DNA of 17,463 bases from the NCBI GenBank assembly GCA_023135025.1, contig JAGLTY010000010.1, positions 1 through 17,463 of the forward strand. Reading direction: 5' to 3'. Each line of letters starts with the position of its first letter. Positions within the stretch are counted from its first letter, which is position 1. A program made the position numbers and the translations under genes. The notes beneath the pieces are model-generated. The model saw nothing but the letters and a program-made list of their open reading frames with translations. It searched no databases and was not told the origin of the DNA. This DNA is from Bacteroidales bacterium. GTDB lineage: Bacteria; Bacteroidota; Bacteroidia; Bacteroidales; GCA-2748055. This document shows, piece after piece, positions 1 to 6,454 of this stretch.

Positions 1-329
1 GACACAAAAAACTCGAAATTATAGTCCTCAATGGCTCCCATGCTGATCTGACGCGGTTCAACTCCTTTAAAATGTTCGAAAAACCTTTTGACCATAAACA
101 GATAGCTCCTTCTCGATTTTTCAGAGTAGCCTTCCTTTTCCAGTTGACTGACATAGAAATTCAGGTCGACACCCTCCTCCTTCTGATTGTGCCTGAAAAA
201 GGATGAGATAGAGTGCCACCACTCGGGAGACTGCTTTTTTGCAGCGATCTCACTAAAAAAATCGATCCGTGTTTGCCGGCCATCGGGAGGCAGGATCATT
301 CTGACAGGCACTGTTTCTGCTACAGCCAT
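1..329 (-). CDS. Tyrosine recombinase/phage-type integrase, N-terminal part (cut by window edge)
   Basis: An open frame of 109 codons runs from an ATG at 327-329 off the left edge without a stop. After about 50 poorly conserved residues, the translation contains the pattern of the SAM-like core-binding domain of tyrosine recombinases: LNFYVSQLEKEGYSEKSRRS, then a hydrophobic and basic helix (YLFMVKRFFEHF), then ISMGAIEDYNFEFF. This closely resembles the Phage_int_SAM_4-type N-terminal domain that clamps DNA in Xer, phage and integron integrases. The catalytic domain (R-H-R-Y) would lie outside the window, so activity cannot be judged. A good Bacteroidota promoter sits just upstream on the same strand, which supports this start. 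It could be a chromosomal XerD-like recombinase or the integrase of an element extending left. The family call is fairly secure; the subtype is not. Confidence 0.72.
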   Translation of the reverse strand, partial: MAVAETVPVRMILPPDGRQTRIDFFSEIAAKKQSPEWWHSISSFFRHNQKEEGVDLNFYVSQLEKEGYSEKSRRSYLFMVKRFFEHFKGVEPRQISMGAIEDYNFEFFV

Positions 330-344
330 GATTCTGTTTTCATA

Positions 345-375
345 CAAATTTACACTACCTGTAGACCAATGTAAA
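345..375 (-). promoter_or_regulatory. Putative promoter of the recombinase gene
   Basis: On the minus strand, TAAATTTG (345-352) matches the Bacteroidota -7 element TAnnTTTG. It lies 19 bases downstream of TTTA (372-375), a near match to the -33 TTTG. The -7 box ends 15 bases before the ATG at 329, so the leader would be very short. This is a pattern match only; no transcript data support it. Confidence 0.45.
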
Positions 376-376
376 G

Positions 377-391
377 TTTTGACAGTCAAAA
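377..391. promoter_or_regulatory. 15-base palindrome between two divergent promoters
   Basis: TTTTGAC A GTCAAAA is a perfect palindrome with 7-base arms and a single central base. It lies between the -33 elements of the two divergent promoters, two bases beyond the recombinase -33 and 12 bases before the lipoprotein -33. That is a natural place for a dimeric regulator to act on both genes. Its first 13 bases recur at 4198-4210 between panB and dnaK. No regulator is identified. Confidence 0.35.
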
Positions 392-403
392 TGATTAACA
401 TGT

Positions 404-435
404 TTTGAACATTTTGGGATATTTAAATATCTTTG
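404..435 (+). promoter_or_regulatory. Putative promoter of the DUF4251 lipoprotein gene
   Basis: TTTG (404-407), a 20-base spacer and TATCTTTG (428-435) match the Bacteroidota housekeeping sigma consensus (TTTG, 19-20 bases, TAnnTTTG) exactly. The -7 element ends 29 bases before the ATG at 465, leaving a short leader. This is the clearest promoter in the window. Confidence 0.65.
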
Positions 436-464
436 AAGCGGTACTTTATTAACTTATAAATAAT

Positions 465-962
465 ATGAAAACAGGAATCATAGCATTTATCACTGCTACA
501 CTCATTCTTTCAGGTTGCTCAGCTACATCTTCCACTGCCAAAAAAGAGCAAGCAGCTGCCAATTTTGAGAAAACTGCAAACCTGATTGAGAGCGGCAATT
601 ACAAGTTTACTATCAGGTCCGCCTCTCCAGCCGGGGGCAAAACCATTCAGATTACCTCCCTCTATACGCTAAAGGCCATGGAAGGCAATTACAAGGCTTA
701 CCTGCCCTATTTTGGCAGGGCTTATTCGGGAGGTTATGGAGAGAGCGGGGGGGTTGAGTTCAATGGGGAACCAGAGAACCTTAAGATCACCCGAAACGAC
801 AATAAGAACAAAATCTCGGTAGCATTTACCATCAAATCGGACACGGAACAGTATAAAGTCAACCTGCAAGTGGGTGCCTCCGGTTACGGAAACCTGGTGA
901 TTTCCAGTCAGAAACGGCAAACCATCTCCTATTATGGGCTCACAGACGGGCTTAAGGACTAA
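465..962 (+). CDS. DUF4251 domain-containing lipoprotein
   Basis: This 165-residue protein begins with a lipoprotein signal peptide: a lysine, a hydrophobic run at residues 5-15, and a lipobox LSGC with Cys18 as the probable lipidated residue. The mature part carries the hallmark of the DUF4251 family, a segment around residues 80-90 reading YKAYLPYFGRAYSGGYG, followed by beta-strand-rich sequence to the C-terminus. The family is common in Bacteroidota and its function is unknown. It is expected to be anchored in the inner or outer membrane facing the periplasm. It has its own promoter at 404-435 and appears monocistronic. Its stop overlaps the stop of the convergent glucosaminidase gene by 4 bases (CTAA). 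The family assignment is strong; no role should be inferred. Confidence 0.9.
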   Translation: MKTGIIAFITATLILSGCSATSSTAKKEQAAANFEKTANLIESGNYKFTIRSASPAGGKTIQITSLYTLKAMEGNYKAYLPYFGRAYSGGYGESGGVEFNGEPENLKITRNDNKNKISVAFTIKSDTEQYKVNLQVGASGYGNLVISSQKRQTISYYGLTDGLKD

Positions 963-1984
963 TATTCAAATCGGAACTGCATCTCCTCCTCTTCATACTG
1001 TTCTTTGGTGGGTTCCAGTTTTAACAGAGGTTCGCGCTTCTTTCTTCTGAGATAAATTTCTGTACCCTCCAAAGGTTGTTCACCCTCCATCATGTGATTC
1101 TTCCTGTAGAGGTGTTTCAGTTTGACGCCATATATCTGCGAGATATCATACATGGTCTGCCCCTCTTCCACCCTGTGGATCTCATTGCCCGGGGCTGCCT
1201 TTCTTCGTTTGGGTTGCAGGTAAATGATTGTACCCGTTCCAAGTTTCTCGCCCTTATAAAGGTTATTGTACTTGTAAATCTCATTCTTGTAGAGGCCCAG
1301 CTCAGCCCTGAGCGATTCAGGGGTATCCCCGGGCTCAGAGAGAATGTATTCAATCTGGTTGTTCAGTAAAATAGTTCTTTGAGTATGGTATCCATGGTCA
1401 GCCAGGTAAGAGGTGGTATCGATGTCATCACCGATGCTCCCATCCAGTACCATCAGGTCAAACTGGTAGAGTTCATTCTCCTCAACGATCCTGATAAGCA
1501 GGGTAGCATAGTTGTTGGCAGTGGCATACCCCGCCTTTTTCAGTCCCCTGGCCCAACCTCTGTAGTCGTGCGGACTTATCTCAAACAGGGGAGCATACCT
1601 GGATTTTGTTGTAAGAAACTGGCTGTGGTCCTTATAGGACTCATAGGCAGACGCGTAGGACCTGAAACACTCCTTCCGGCGGTCATCATCATGATAGATC
1701 TTCTTCCCTGTCCAATCGTGACATTTGATACCAAAATGATTGTTTCCCCTGACTGCCAGCGTGCTGTTTCCGTTATTTGACTCAAGGCATCCCTGGGCCA
1801 GTGTGATACTGGCAGGGACCCCAACCCTGACCATCTCCCGCATGGCCAGATCCGAAAAGGCCTTGATATACTCCTCCCTGGTGCTCTTCTTCTGTCCATT
1901 AACCTGGTTGCTAAGCAGAGATAGTAGCAGCATTAACAGTGTGATCTTTATAGTGCCTGATGAGTTTAACAACTGTTCCCTCAT
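959..1984 (-). CDS. Secreted N-acetylglucosaminidase (GH73-like) with two C-terminal LysM repeats
   Basis: The protein is 341 residues from the ATG at 1982-1984. This start is chosen because it is followed by a signal peptide (hydrophobic run about 14-25, likely cleavage after Gly30 in VNG/Q). A longer in-frame start at 2185 would run across the cytidine deaminase start and bury the signal. Residues about 38-180 form a mannosyl-glycoprotein endo-beta-N-acetylglucosaminidase (FlgJ/AcmA-type) domain. Its LAQGCLES motif gives Glu68 as probable catalytic acid, and NNHFGIKC and a YxSxxxSYxDHSxFL-like stretch are typical of the family. Two LysM repeats follow at about 211-256 and 269-312, with an acidic tail. 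It probably trims peptidoglycan in the periplasm during growth or division, with the LysM repeats binding glycan. It is convergent with the lipoprotein gene. Confidence 0.88.
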   Translation of the reverse strand: MREQLLNSSGTIKITLLMLLLSLLSNQVNGQKKSTREEYIKAFSDLAMREMVRVGVPASITLAQGCLESNNGNSTLAVRGNNHFGIKCHDWTGKKIYHDDDRRKECFRSYASAYESYKDHSQFLTTKSRYAPLFEISPHDYRGWARGLKKAGYATANNYATLLIRIVEENELYQFDLMVLDGSIGDDIDTTSYLADHGYHTQRTILLNNQIEYILSEPGDTPESLRAELGLYKNEIYKYNNLYKGEKLGTGTIIYLQPKRRKAAPGNEIHRVEEGQTMYDISQIYGVKLKHLYRKNHMMEGEQPLEGTEIYLRRKKREPLLKLEPTKEQYEEEEMQFRFEY

Positions 1985-2140
1985 TTGTTCAATGAAAACT
2001 TGATGGTGGTAAAAATAGAGATATGCACTCCAATTTCTCCCGGGAGTTTTTAACAATCTCCTTCTCATTAACGTCAGTTGATAACAAAATCTTATACCAT
2101 AGATATTATCAGTAACTTTATTTTTAAATAATCTTACACC

Positions 2141-2623
2141 ATGAAACAGAGGGCATATACTGTCAGGTTGTATGAATTTGACCAACTCGATGAACTTTCG
2201 GAAGAGCAGGTTCTATTAGTAAACAGCGCCATCAAAGCCGCACGGGATGCCTATGCCCCGTATTCAGAATACCATGTTGGCGCCGCACTTCATCTGGCCA
2301 ATGGAGAAATTGTTATTGGCAGCAACCAGGAAAATGCTGCCTACCCTTCAGGACTCTGTGCTGAGCGGGTAGCTATTTTTTATGCCGGGGCCCGGCACCC
2401 GGATGTGCCGATCCTTTGCATCGCCATTGTTGCCATCCGTGAAGGTGTCATCCAGGAGGGGCCTGTTGCACCCTGTGGAGCATGCCGTCAGGTGATGTAT
2501 GAAAAGGAATCTCAGGCAAATGCTCCCATGGAGGTGATCCTTTATGGCAGTAAAAAGATACAGGTAATCAACCAGGTCACCGACCTGTTGCCACTTCCTT
2601 TTAAGCTGGAGAACCTCTCTTAA
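2141..2623 (+). CDS. cdd: Cytidine deaminase
   Basis: This 160-residue protein deaminates cytidine and deoxycytidine to uridine and deoxyuridine in pyrimidine salvage, in the cytosol. The zinc-dependent deaminase motifs are complete: Cys73-Ala-Glu75 in YPSGLCAERVA gives one zinc ligand and the proton-shuttling glutamate, and PCGAC gives Cys112 and Cys115. The substrate-binding stretch PYSEYHVGAAL (40-50) and the NQENAAYPS segment are also present. Three cysteine ligands and this length fit the small homotetrameric Cdd class. The 156-base gap upstream, shared with the divergent glucosaminidase gene, holds AT-rich sequence but no fully convincing TAnnTTTG promoter; TAACTTTA at 2113-2120 is the nearest match. 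The 3' end overlaps the convergent pseudouridine synthase gene by 23 bases. Confidence 0.95.
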   Translation: MKQRAYTVRLYEFDQLDELSEEQVLLVNSAIKAARDAYAPYSEYHVGAALHLANGEIVIGSNQENAAYPSGLCAERVAIFYAGARHPDVPILCIAIVAIREGVIQEGPVAPCGACRQVMYEKESQANAPMEVILYGSKKIQVINQVTDLLPLPFKLENLS

Positions 2624-3305
2624 AGAAGACCGGGAAAATATCCATTTTCGGATAAGGAGCCACCACTTCAATGTGCTCCTTTTTCACAGGATGAATAAAT
2701 GAGATCCGACGTGCGTGCAGACTGATACCCCCGTTGGGGTTGGTTCTTCTGGCTCCATACTTCCTGTCCCCCTTAATCACACTCCCTATTCCGGAAAGCT
2801 GAGCCCTGATCTGGTGGTGACGGCCGGTCTCCAGTATAATCTCCAGCAGGTGATAACGGTCAGACGATGCCAGTTTCCGGTAGTGAAGGCGGGCATGTTT
2901 GGATCCTGGTACCTCACTGTCGTGTATATAACTTTTGTTCTGTTTTGTGTTCCGGGTAATAAAATGCTCCAGGGTGCCAGAATCGGGCCGGGGGCACCTT
3001 TCAACGATGGCATGGTAGATCTTCTCCACCTCCTTCTCCTTAAAGAGGCCTGCCATCCTGCTGAGGGCCTTGCTGGTTTTGGCAAATACCACAGCTCCAC
3101 TAACGGGACGGTCCAATCGATGTGGAATACCAAGAAATACTTCCCCTGGTTTGCTGTCGCGCTCCTTAATAAATTCCTTCAGCAGCCTGTCCAGTGATGC
3201 ATCGCCGGTTTTATCACCCTGCACAATATGTGAGACACGCTTGTTGACAATCATCAGGTGATTGTCTTCATACAAAACAGTAGCAGGGGGCCTTAAGACT
3301 TGCAT
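2601..3305 (-). CDS. RluA-family RNA pseudouridine synthase
   Basis: This 234-residue enzyme isomerises uridine to pseudouridine in rRNA or tRNA. The family motif is intact: PHRLDRPVSG at residues 61-70, with Asp65 the catalytic aspartate of the HRLDxxxSG signature. Other conserved blocks are LYEDNHLMIVNK (11-22), LETGRHHQIRAQL and the LHARRISFIHP stretch near the C-terminus. There is no N-terminal S4 domain, so it belongs to the short RluA-like forms. The exact target position cannot be told from sequence. It lies 32 bases downstream of panB on the same strand and is probably co-transcribed with it, although the gap holds unusual heptamer repeats. Its 3' end overlaps cdd. Confidence 0.9.
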   Translation of the reverse strand: MQVLRPPATVLYEDNHLMIVNKRVSHIVQGDKTGDASLDRLLKEFIKERDSKPGEVFLGIPHRLDRPVSGAVVFAKTSKALSRMAGLFKEKEVEKIYHAIVERCPRPDSGTLEHFITRNTKQNKSYIHDSEVPGSKHARLHYRKLASSDRYHLLEIILETGRHHQIRAQLSGIGSVIKGDRKYGARRTNPNGGISLHARRISFIHPVKKEHIEVVAPYPKMDIFPVFFKRGSPA

Positions 3306-3308
3306 TTA

Positions 3309-3336
3309 TTTACACTTTACACCAGGCACCAGGCAC
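3309..3336. repeat. Two adjacent heptamer tandem duplications
   Basis: The 32-base gap between panB and rluA is almost entirely two back-to-back perfect heptamer duplications: TTTACAC twice (3309-3322), then CAGGCAC twice (3323-3336). This is a visible sequence fact. Short heptanucleotide tandem repeats are known in intergenic DNA of other bacteria, for example the STRR repeats of cyanobacteria. Whether this one belongs to a dispersed family needs a genome-wide search. Confidence 0.75.
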
Positions 3337-3337
3337 T

Positions 3338-4153
3338 CTAGTATTGTTCATTTTTGTTTGGAAACGCCTGCGATCGCACATCTTCAATGTAATTCTTTAC
3401 AGCGCCTTTCACCTCCATCTGTAAGTTGTGGTAGCGCCGCAGGAAGCGGGGTGAAAACTCCTGGGTAATGCCCAGCATATCGTGCAAAACCAGCACCTGG
3501 CCACTAACATCCCCCCCGGCTCCGATTCCTATGGTGGGAATTTTGATGTTCTTAGTCACCTCTCCCGCCAGTTTAGCCGGAATCTTCTCCAGTACCACGG
3601 CAAAACAACCCGTTTCGGCAAGGACCGTAGCATCTGATTTCAATTTAGCGGCCTCCTCCTTATCGGTGGCCCGGACCACATAGGTGCCAAATTTATGAAT
3701 GGCCTGAGGAGTCAGTCCCAGGTGCCCCATCACAGGGATACCGGCAGAGAGTATCCGTTCAATGGATTCTCTTATCTCGACACCCCCCTCCATTTTAATA
3801 GCGCTAGCTCCTGTCTCCTTCATGATTCGGATGGCCGACACCAGTGCCTCTTTAGAGTCGCCCTGGTATGTCCCAAATGGTAAATCGACCACCACCAGTG
3901 CCCTGCTGGTAGCCCTTACCACTGACGCAGCATGGTAAATCATATTATCGAGGGTGATGGGCAGGGTGGTCTCAAAACCGGCCATTACATTGGAAGCCGA
4001 GTCTCCCACCAGTATCACATCAATACCTGCCTGATCCACCAGGCGGGCAAAAGAGTAATCATACGCGGTTAACATGGCTATTTTCTCCCCTTTAAGCTTC
4101 ATGGCTAGAAGCACATGGGTGGTTACGCGTTTTACATTGCTGTGCAGTGACAT
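3338..4153 (-). CDS. panB: 3-methyl-2-oxobutanoate hydroxymethyltransferase
   Basis: PanB transfers a hydroxymethyl group from 5,10-methylene-tetrahydrofolate to alpha-ketoisovalerate, giving ketopantoate, the first committed step of pantothenate and coenzyme A synthesis. The 271-residue length is normal. Visible motifs are the N-terminal LTAYDYSFA block (28-36), the metal-binding GDS (Asp51), the [10 protein letters not shown] block with Asp90, KMEGG with Glu122, the GHLGLTPQ motif (143-150) and the probable catalytic Glu189 in VVLEKIP. I start it at the ATG 4151-4153. The frame stays open further upstream, but that extension lies across the dnaK start and shows no family similarity. It is divergent from dnaK and leads into the pseudouridine synthase gene. 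No other pan gene is in view. Confidence 0.95.
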   Translation of the reverse strand: MSLHSNVKRVTTHVLLAMKLKGEKIAMLTAYDYSFARLVDQAGIDVILVGDSASNVMAGFETTLPITLDNMIYHAASVVRATSRALVVVDLPFGTYQGDSKEALVSAIRIMKETGASAIKMEGGVEIRESIERILSAGIPVMGHLGLTPQAIHKFGTYVVRATDKEEAAKLKSDATVLAETGCFAVVLEKIPAKLAGEVTKNIKIPTIGIGAGGDVSGQVLVLHDMLGITQEFSPRFLRRYHNLQMEVKGAVKNYIEDVRSQAFPNKNEQY

Positions 4154-4178
4154 GGTTATTGCATTAAGATTCACTGCA
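4143..4178 (-). promoter_or_regulatory. Inverted repeat flanking the panB start codon
   Basis: TGCAGTGA (4143-4150) and TCACTGCA (4171-4178) are perfect 8-base inverted repeats separated by 20 bases. In panB mRNA the start codon would sit at the 3' side of the loop, immediately next to the stem, with codons 2-4 inside the stem. It could influence translation initiation. Stems of this size also occur by chance in a window of this length, so this is tentative. Confidence 0.25.
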
Positions 4179-4254
4179 AAGTTTACAATAAATTTCCTTT
4201 TGACAGTCAATTTGTCAGTAAACCTGACATACAACCGGCAGATATTTACAGATA

Positions 4255-4302
4255 ATTGTGCCAATATAACATCCAAAGCCGAAAAAAACCGATTGGCATA
4301 AT
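4255..4302. promoter_or_regulatory. Imperfect inverted repeat upstream of dnaK
   Basis: ATTGTGCCAAT (4255-4265) and ATTGGCATAAT (4292-4302) are 11-base inverted repeats with one mismatch (a G-T wobble in RNA) and a 26-base spacer, ending 56 bases before the dnaK ATG. It could be an operator pair or a leader hairpin. It is not the CIRCE element of HrcA-controlled chaperone genes. I see no convincing dnaK promoter; TCAATTTG at 4207-4214 is the nearest -7-like string. Confidence 0.3.
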
Positions 4303-4358
4303 CTTCGTTAGGCAAATGGTACCAAGATGATAAACACGAAAATAAACAGATAATAGTT

Positions 4359-6269
4359 ATGAGTAAAATTATTGGAATTGATTTAGGTACCACAAACTCC
4401 TGTGTATCGGTAATGGAAGGCAACGAGCCAGTTGTAATCCCCAACAGCGAAGGAAAAAGAACCACTCCCTCCATGGTGGCTTTTGTTGAAAACGGAGAGC
4501 GCAAAGTGGGTGACCCGGCCAAAAGGCAGGCCATCACCAACCCCACCAAGACTGTCTCCTCCATCAAACGTTTCATGGGTGAAACCTTTGACAGGGTGAC
4601 CAAGGAGGTCGGACGGGTTCCCTACAAGGTAATAAAGGGTGAAAACAATACACCACGTGTTCAGATTGACGACCGCAAATACTCCCCGCAGGAGATTTCA
4701 GCCATGATACTTCAAAAAATGAAGAAGACGGCAGAGGACTACCTGGGACATGAGGTCAAAGAGGCTGTTATTACTGTACCGGCTTATTTCAGCGACTCAC
4801 AGCGCCAGGCCACCAAAGAGGCAGGAGAAATTGCCGGACTTCAGGTGAAGCGGATCATCAACGAACCTACTGCAGCCTCACTGGCATACGGTCTTGATAA
4901 AAAGATTTCCGATCTGAAAATCGCTGTATTTGACCTGGGTGGCGGTACATTTGATATCTCCATTCTTGAACTGGGTGATGGCGTATTTGAGGTCAAATCG
5001 ACCAACGGTGATACACACCTGGGCGGGGACGATTTCGATCAGGTCATTATCGACTGGCTGGCCGATGAATTTAAGAAAGATGAAGGTCTCGATCTGAAAA
5101 AGGATCCCATGGCCCTCCAACGACTGAAAGAGGCTGCCGAAAAAGCTAAGATTGAGCTCTCCAGTGCTACACAGACCGAGATCAATCTTCCTTATATCAT
5201 GCCGGTGGATGGTGTCCCCAAGCACCTTGTGAAAAGTCTGACCAGGGCCAAATTTGAGAGTCTGGCCGACAGCCTGATCCAGGCCGTCATCGAACCGTGT
5301 AAGAAGGCGCTGAAAGATTCAGGACTGAGCAATAGTGAGATCAATGAAGTCCTTCTTGTGGGTGGTTCCACCCGTATCCCGGCAATCCAGAAGGTTGTTC
5401 AGGATTTCTTCGGGAAAACACCCTCCAAAGGAGTGAATCCCGACGAGGTTGTGGCCGTAGGTGCTGCTATCCAGGGTGGTGTGCTTACCGGTGAAGTGAA
5501 AGATATACTGTTGCTCGATGTAACACCACTTTCACTGGGTATCGAAACCATGGGCAGTGTGAGCACCAAGCTCATTGAGTCCAATACCACCATACCCACA
5601 AAAAAGACCCAAACCTTTACCACAGCCGCAGACAACCAGCCATCGGTTGAGATTCATGTGCTGCAGGGCGAAAGGTCAATGGCCAAGGATAACAAGACCA
5701 TCGGACGGTTCCATCTGGATGGAATCCCGCCATCACCCCGCGGACTTCCACAAATTGAGGTCTCATTCGATATCGACGCCAACGGAATCCTGAATGTCTC
5801 AGCAAAGGATAAAGGGACCGGAAAAGAGCAGAGTATCCGTATTGAAGCATCATCGGGGCTCTCCGACAGTGAGATCGAAAAGATGAAGCAGGAGGCCAAA
5901 GAGAATGAGGAGGCCGATAAGACAGCCAAGGAGCGTATTGACAAACTCAACGCAGCCGACAGCCTGATATTCCAGACAGAGAAGCAGCTTAAAGAGTTTG
6001 GCGAAAAGATCCCCGCTGAGAAGAAAACTCCCATCGAAGAGGCGCTCAATACTCTGAAAGAGGCACACAAGTCGGAAGACCTGGCTGCCATCGACCAGGC
6101 CACTGAAACGCTGAACACTGCGTGGCAGGCCGCCTCACAGGATATGTATAATGCACAACAGCCAGGTGCCGAAGCCGGTCAACCCGAAGGCGAAGCTACA
6201 GGCGAACCCGCACCCGGTAAAGGGAGTGATGATGAGGTAACCGATGTGGATTTTGAGGAGGTAAAATAG
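4359..6269 (+). CDS. dnaK: Molecular chaperone DnaK (Hsp70)
   Basis: This 636-residue ATP-dependent chaperone binds unfolded segments of cytosolic proteins and works with DnaJ and GrpE. All Hsp70 landmarks are present: phosphate-1 motif GIDLGTTNS (6-14), catalytic-type Lys70 in [16 protein letters not shown] (167-174), phosphate-2 motif [11 protein letters not shown] (191-201), adenosine motif LVGGSTRIP (333-341), the interdomain linker [16 protein letters not shown] (382-397), the beta-sandwich substrate domain, then a helical lid. The tail is rich in Gly, Pro and Glu and ends in [13 protein letters not shown], typical of bacterial DnaK. The gene is monocistronic here: a strong terminator follows within 25 bases, and neither dnaJ nor grpE adjoins it, which is common in Bacteroidota. 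It is divergent from panB across 205 bases. Confidence 0.99.
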   Translation: MSKIIGIDLGTTNSCVSVMEGNEPVVIPNSEGKRTTPSMVAFVENGERKVGDPAKRQAITNPTKTVSSIKRFMGETFDRVTKEVGRVPYKVIKGENNTPRVQIDDRKYSPQEISAMILQKMKKTAEDYLGHEVKEAVITVPAYFSDSQRQATKEAGEIAGLQVKRIINEPTAASLAYGLDKKISDLKIAVFDLGGGTFDISILELGDGVFEVKSTNGDTHLGGDDFDQVIIDWLADEFKKDEGLDLKKDPMALQRLKEAAEKAKIELSSATQTEINLPYIMPVDGVPKHLVKSLTRAKFESLADSLIQAVIEPCKKALKDSGLSNSEINEVLLVGGSTRIPAIQKVVQDFFGKTPSKGVNPDEVVAVGAAIQGGVLTGEVKDILLLDVTPLSLGIETMGSVSTKLIESNTTIPTKKTQTFTTAADNQPSVEIHVLQGERSMAKDNKTIGRFHLDGIPPSPRGLPQIEVSFDIDANGILNVSAKDKGTGKEQSIRIEASSGLSDSEIEKMKQEAKENEEADKTAKERIDKLNAADSLIFQTEKQLKEFGEKIPAEKKTPIEEALNTLKEAHKSEDLAAIDQATETLNTAWQAASQDMYNAQQPGAEAGQPEGEATGEPAPGKGSDDEVTDVDFEEVK

Positions 6270-6293
6270 CAACTATCATATACGATTGTGAAA

Positions 6294-6326
6294 AAAGGGT
6301 GTCTCAAAAGGGCACCCTTTCTCTTT
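6294..6326 (+). terminator. Rho-independent terminator of dnaK
   Basis: The left arm AAAGGGTGTCT (6294-6304), loop CAAAA (6305-6309) and right arm GGGCACCCTTT (6310-6320) form an 11-pair stem with two G-T wobbles. The pyrimidine-rich CTCTTT (6321-6326) follows. It starts 25 bases after the dnaK stop and should end the dnaK transcript. The A-run before the stem gives it weaker terminator character on the other strand too. Confidence 0.85.
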
Positions 6327-6427
6327 GGGGTATTTTGTCGTGAAGCGGTTGTTGCATCGCAAAAACCGAGCCTGCGAGCTCAGCAGAGCTAATCCCGGTT
6401 CAGCTCCAAAACACCCCTTCCAAAGAG
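6321..6427. repeat. 107-base structured inverted-repeat element between dnaK and the ywqK-like gene
   Basis: The outer arms pair over 16 positions: CTCTTTGG (6321-6328) with CCAAAGAG (6420-6427), then GGT and TTTTG (6329-6337, one mismatch) with CAAAACACC (6407-6415), leaving a 4-base bulge. Inside is a second hairpin, CGGTTGTTGC (6346-6355) with GCAAAAACCG (6359-6368), loop ATC and one G-A mismatch. Further small pairings, such as AGCTC (6377-6381) with GAGCT (6386-6390), complete a cloverleaf-like fold. It has no coding potential that I can see. It could be a dispersed palindromic (REP or MITE-like) element, a structured RNA or a leader. The pairing is plain; the role is unknown. Confidence 0.5.
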
Positions 6428-6441
6428 TGCCTCATTTTCGC

Positions 6442-6449
6442 TATATTTG
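6442..6449 (+). promoter_or_regulatory. Putative -7 element of the ywqK-like/xseAB operon
   Basis: TATATTTG is an exact TAnnTTTG match on the plus strand. It ends only 5 bases before the ATG at 6455, so transcription from it would begin at or about the start codon and give a leaderless or nearly leaderless mRNA. No clear TTTG lies 19-20 bases upstream. Tentative. Confidence 0.35.
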
Positions 6450-6454
6450 GTTTT

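Noticed and set aside
187..408. Plus-strand frame of 73 codons opposite the recombinase
   Set aside because: It is antisense to the recombinase frame, crosses the divergent promoters and resembles no protein family; the minus-strand translation is clearly the real one.
2037..2046. Ten-base palindrome CTCCCGGGAG in the glucosaminidase-cdd gap
   Set aside because: Perfect 10-base palindromes are expected many times by chance in 17 kb, and nothing else marks this one.
1985..2185. N-terminal extension of the glucosaminidase
   Set aside because: It would place 67 residues before an evident signal peptide and overlap the cytidine deaminase start.
4154..4358. CIRCE operator before dnaK
   Set aside because: The TTAGCACTC-spacer-GAGTGCTAA pattern is absent; the repeat found there is different.
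4154..4603. 150-residue N-terminal extension of PanB
   Set aside because: It runs antisense through the first 245 bases of dnaK, and PanB is full length from 4153.
5654..6118. 154-codon minus-strand frame rich in serine and leucine
   Set aside because: It is antisense to the dnaK substrate domain and lid; its composition simply mirrors that sequence.
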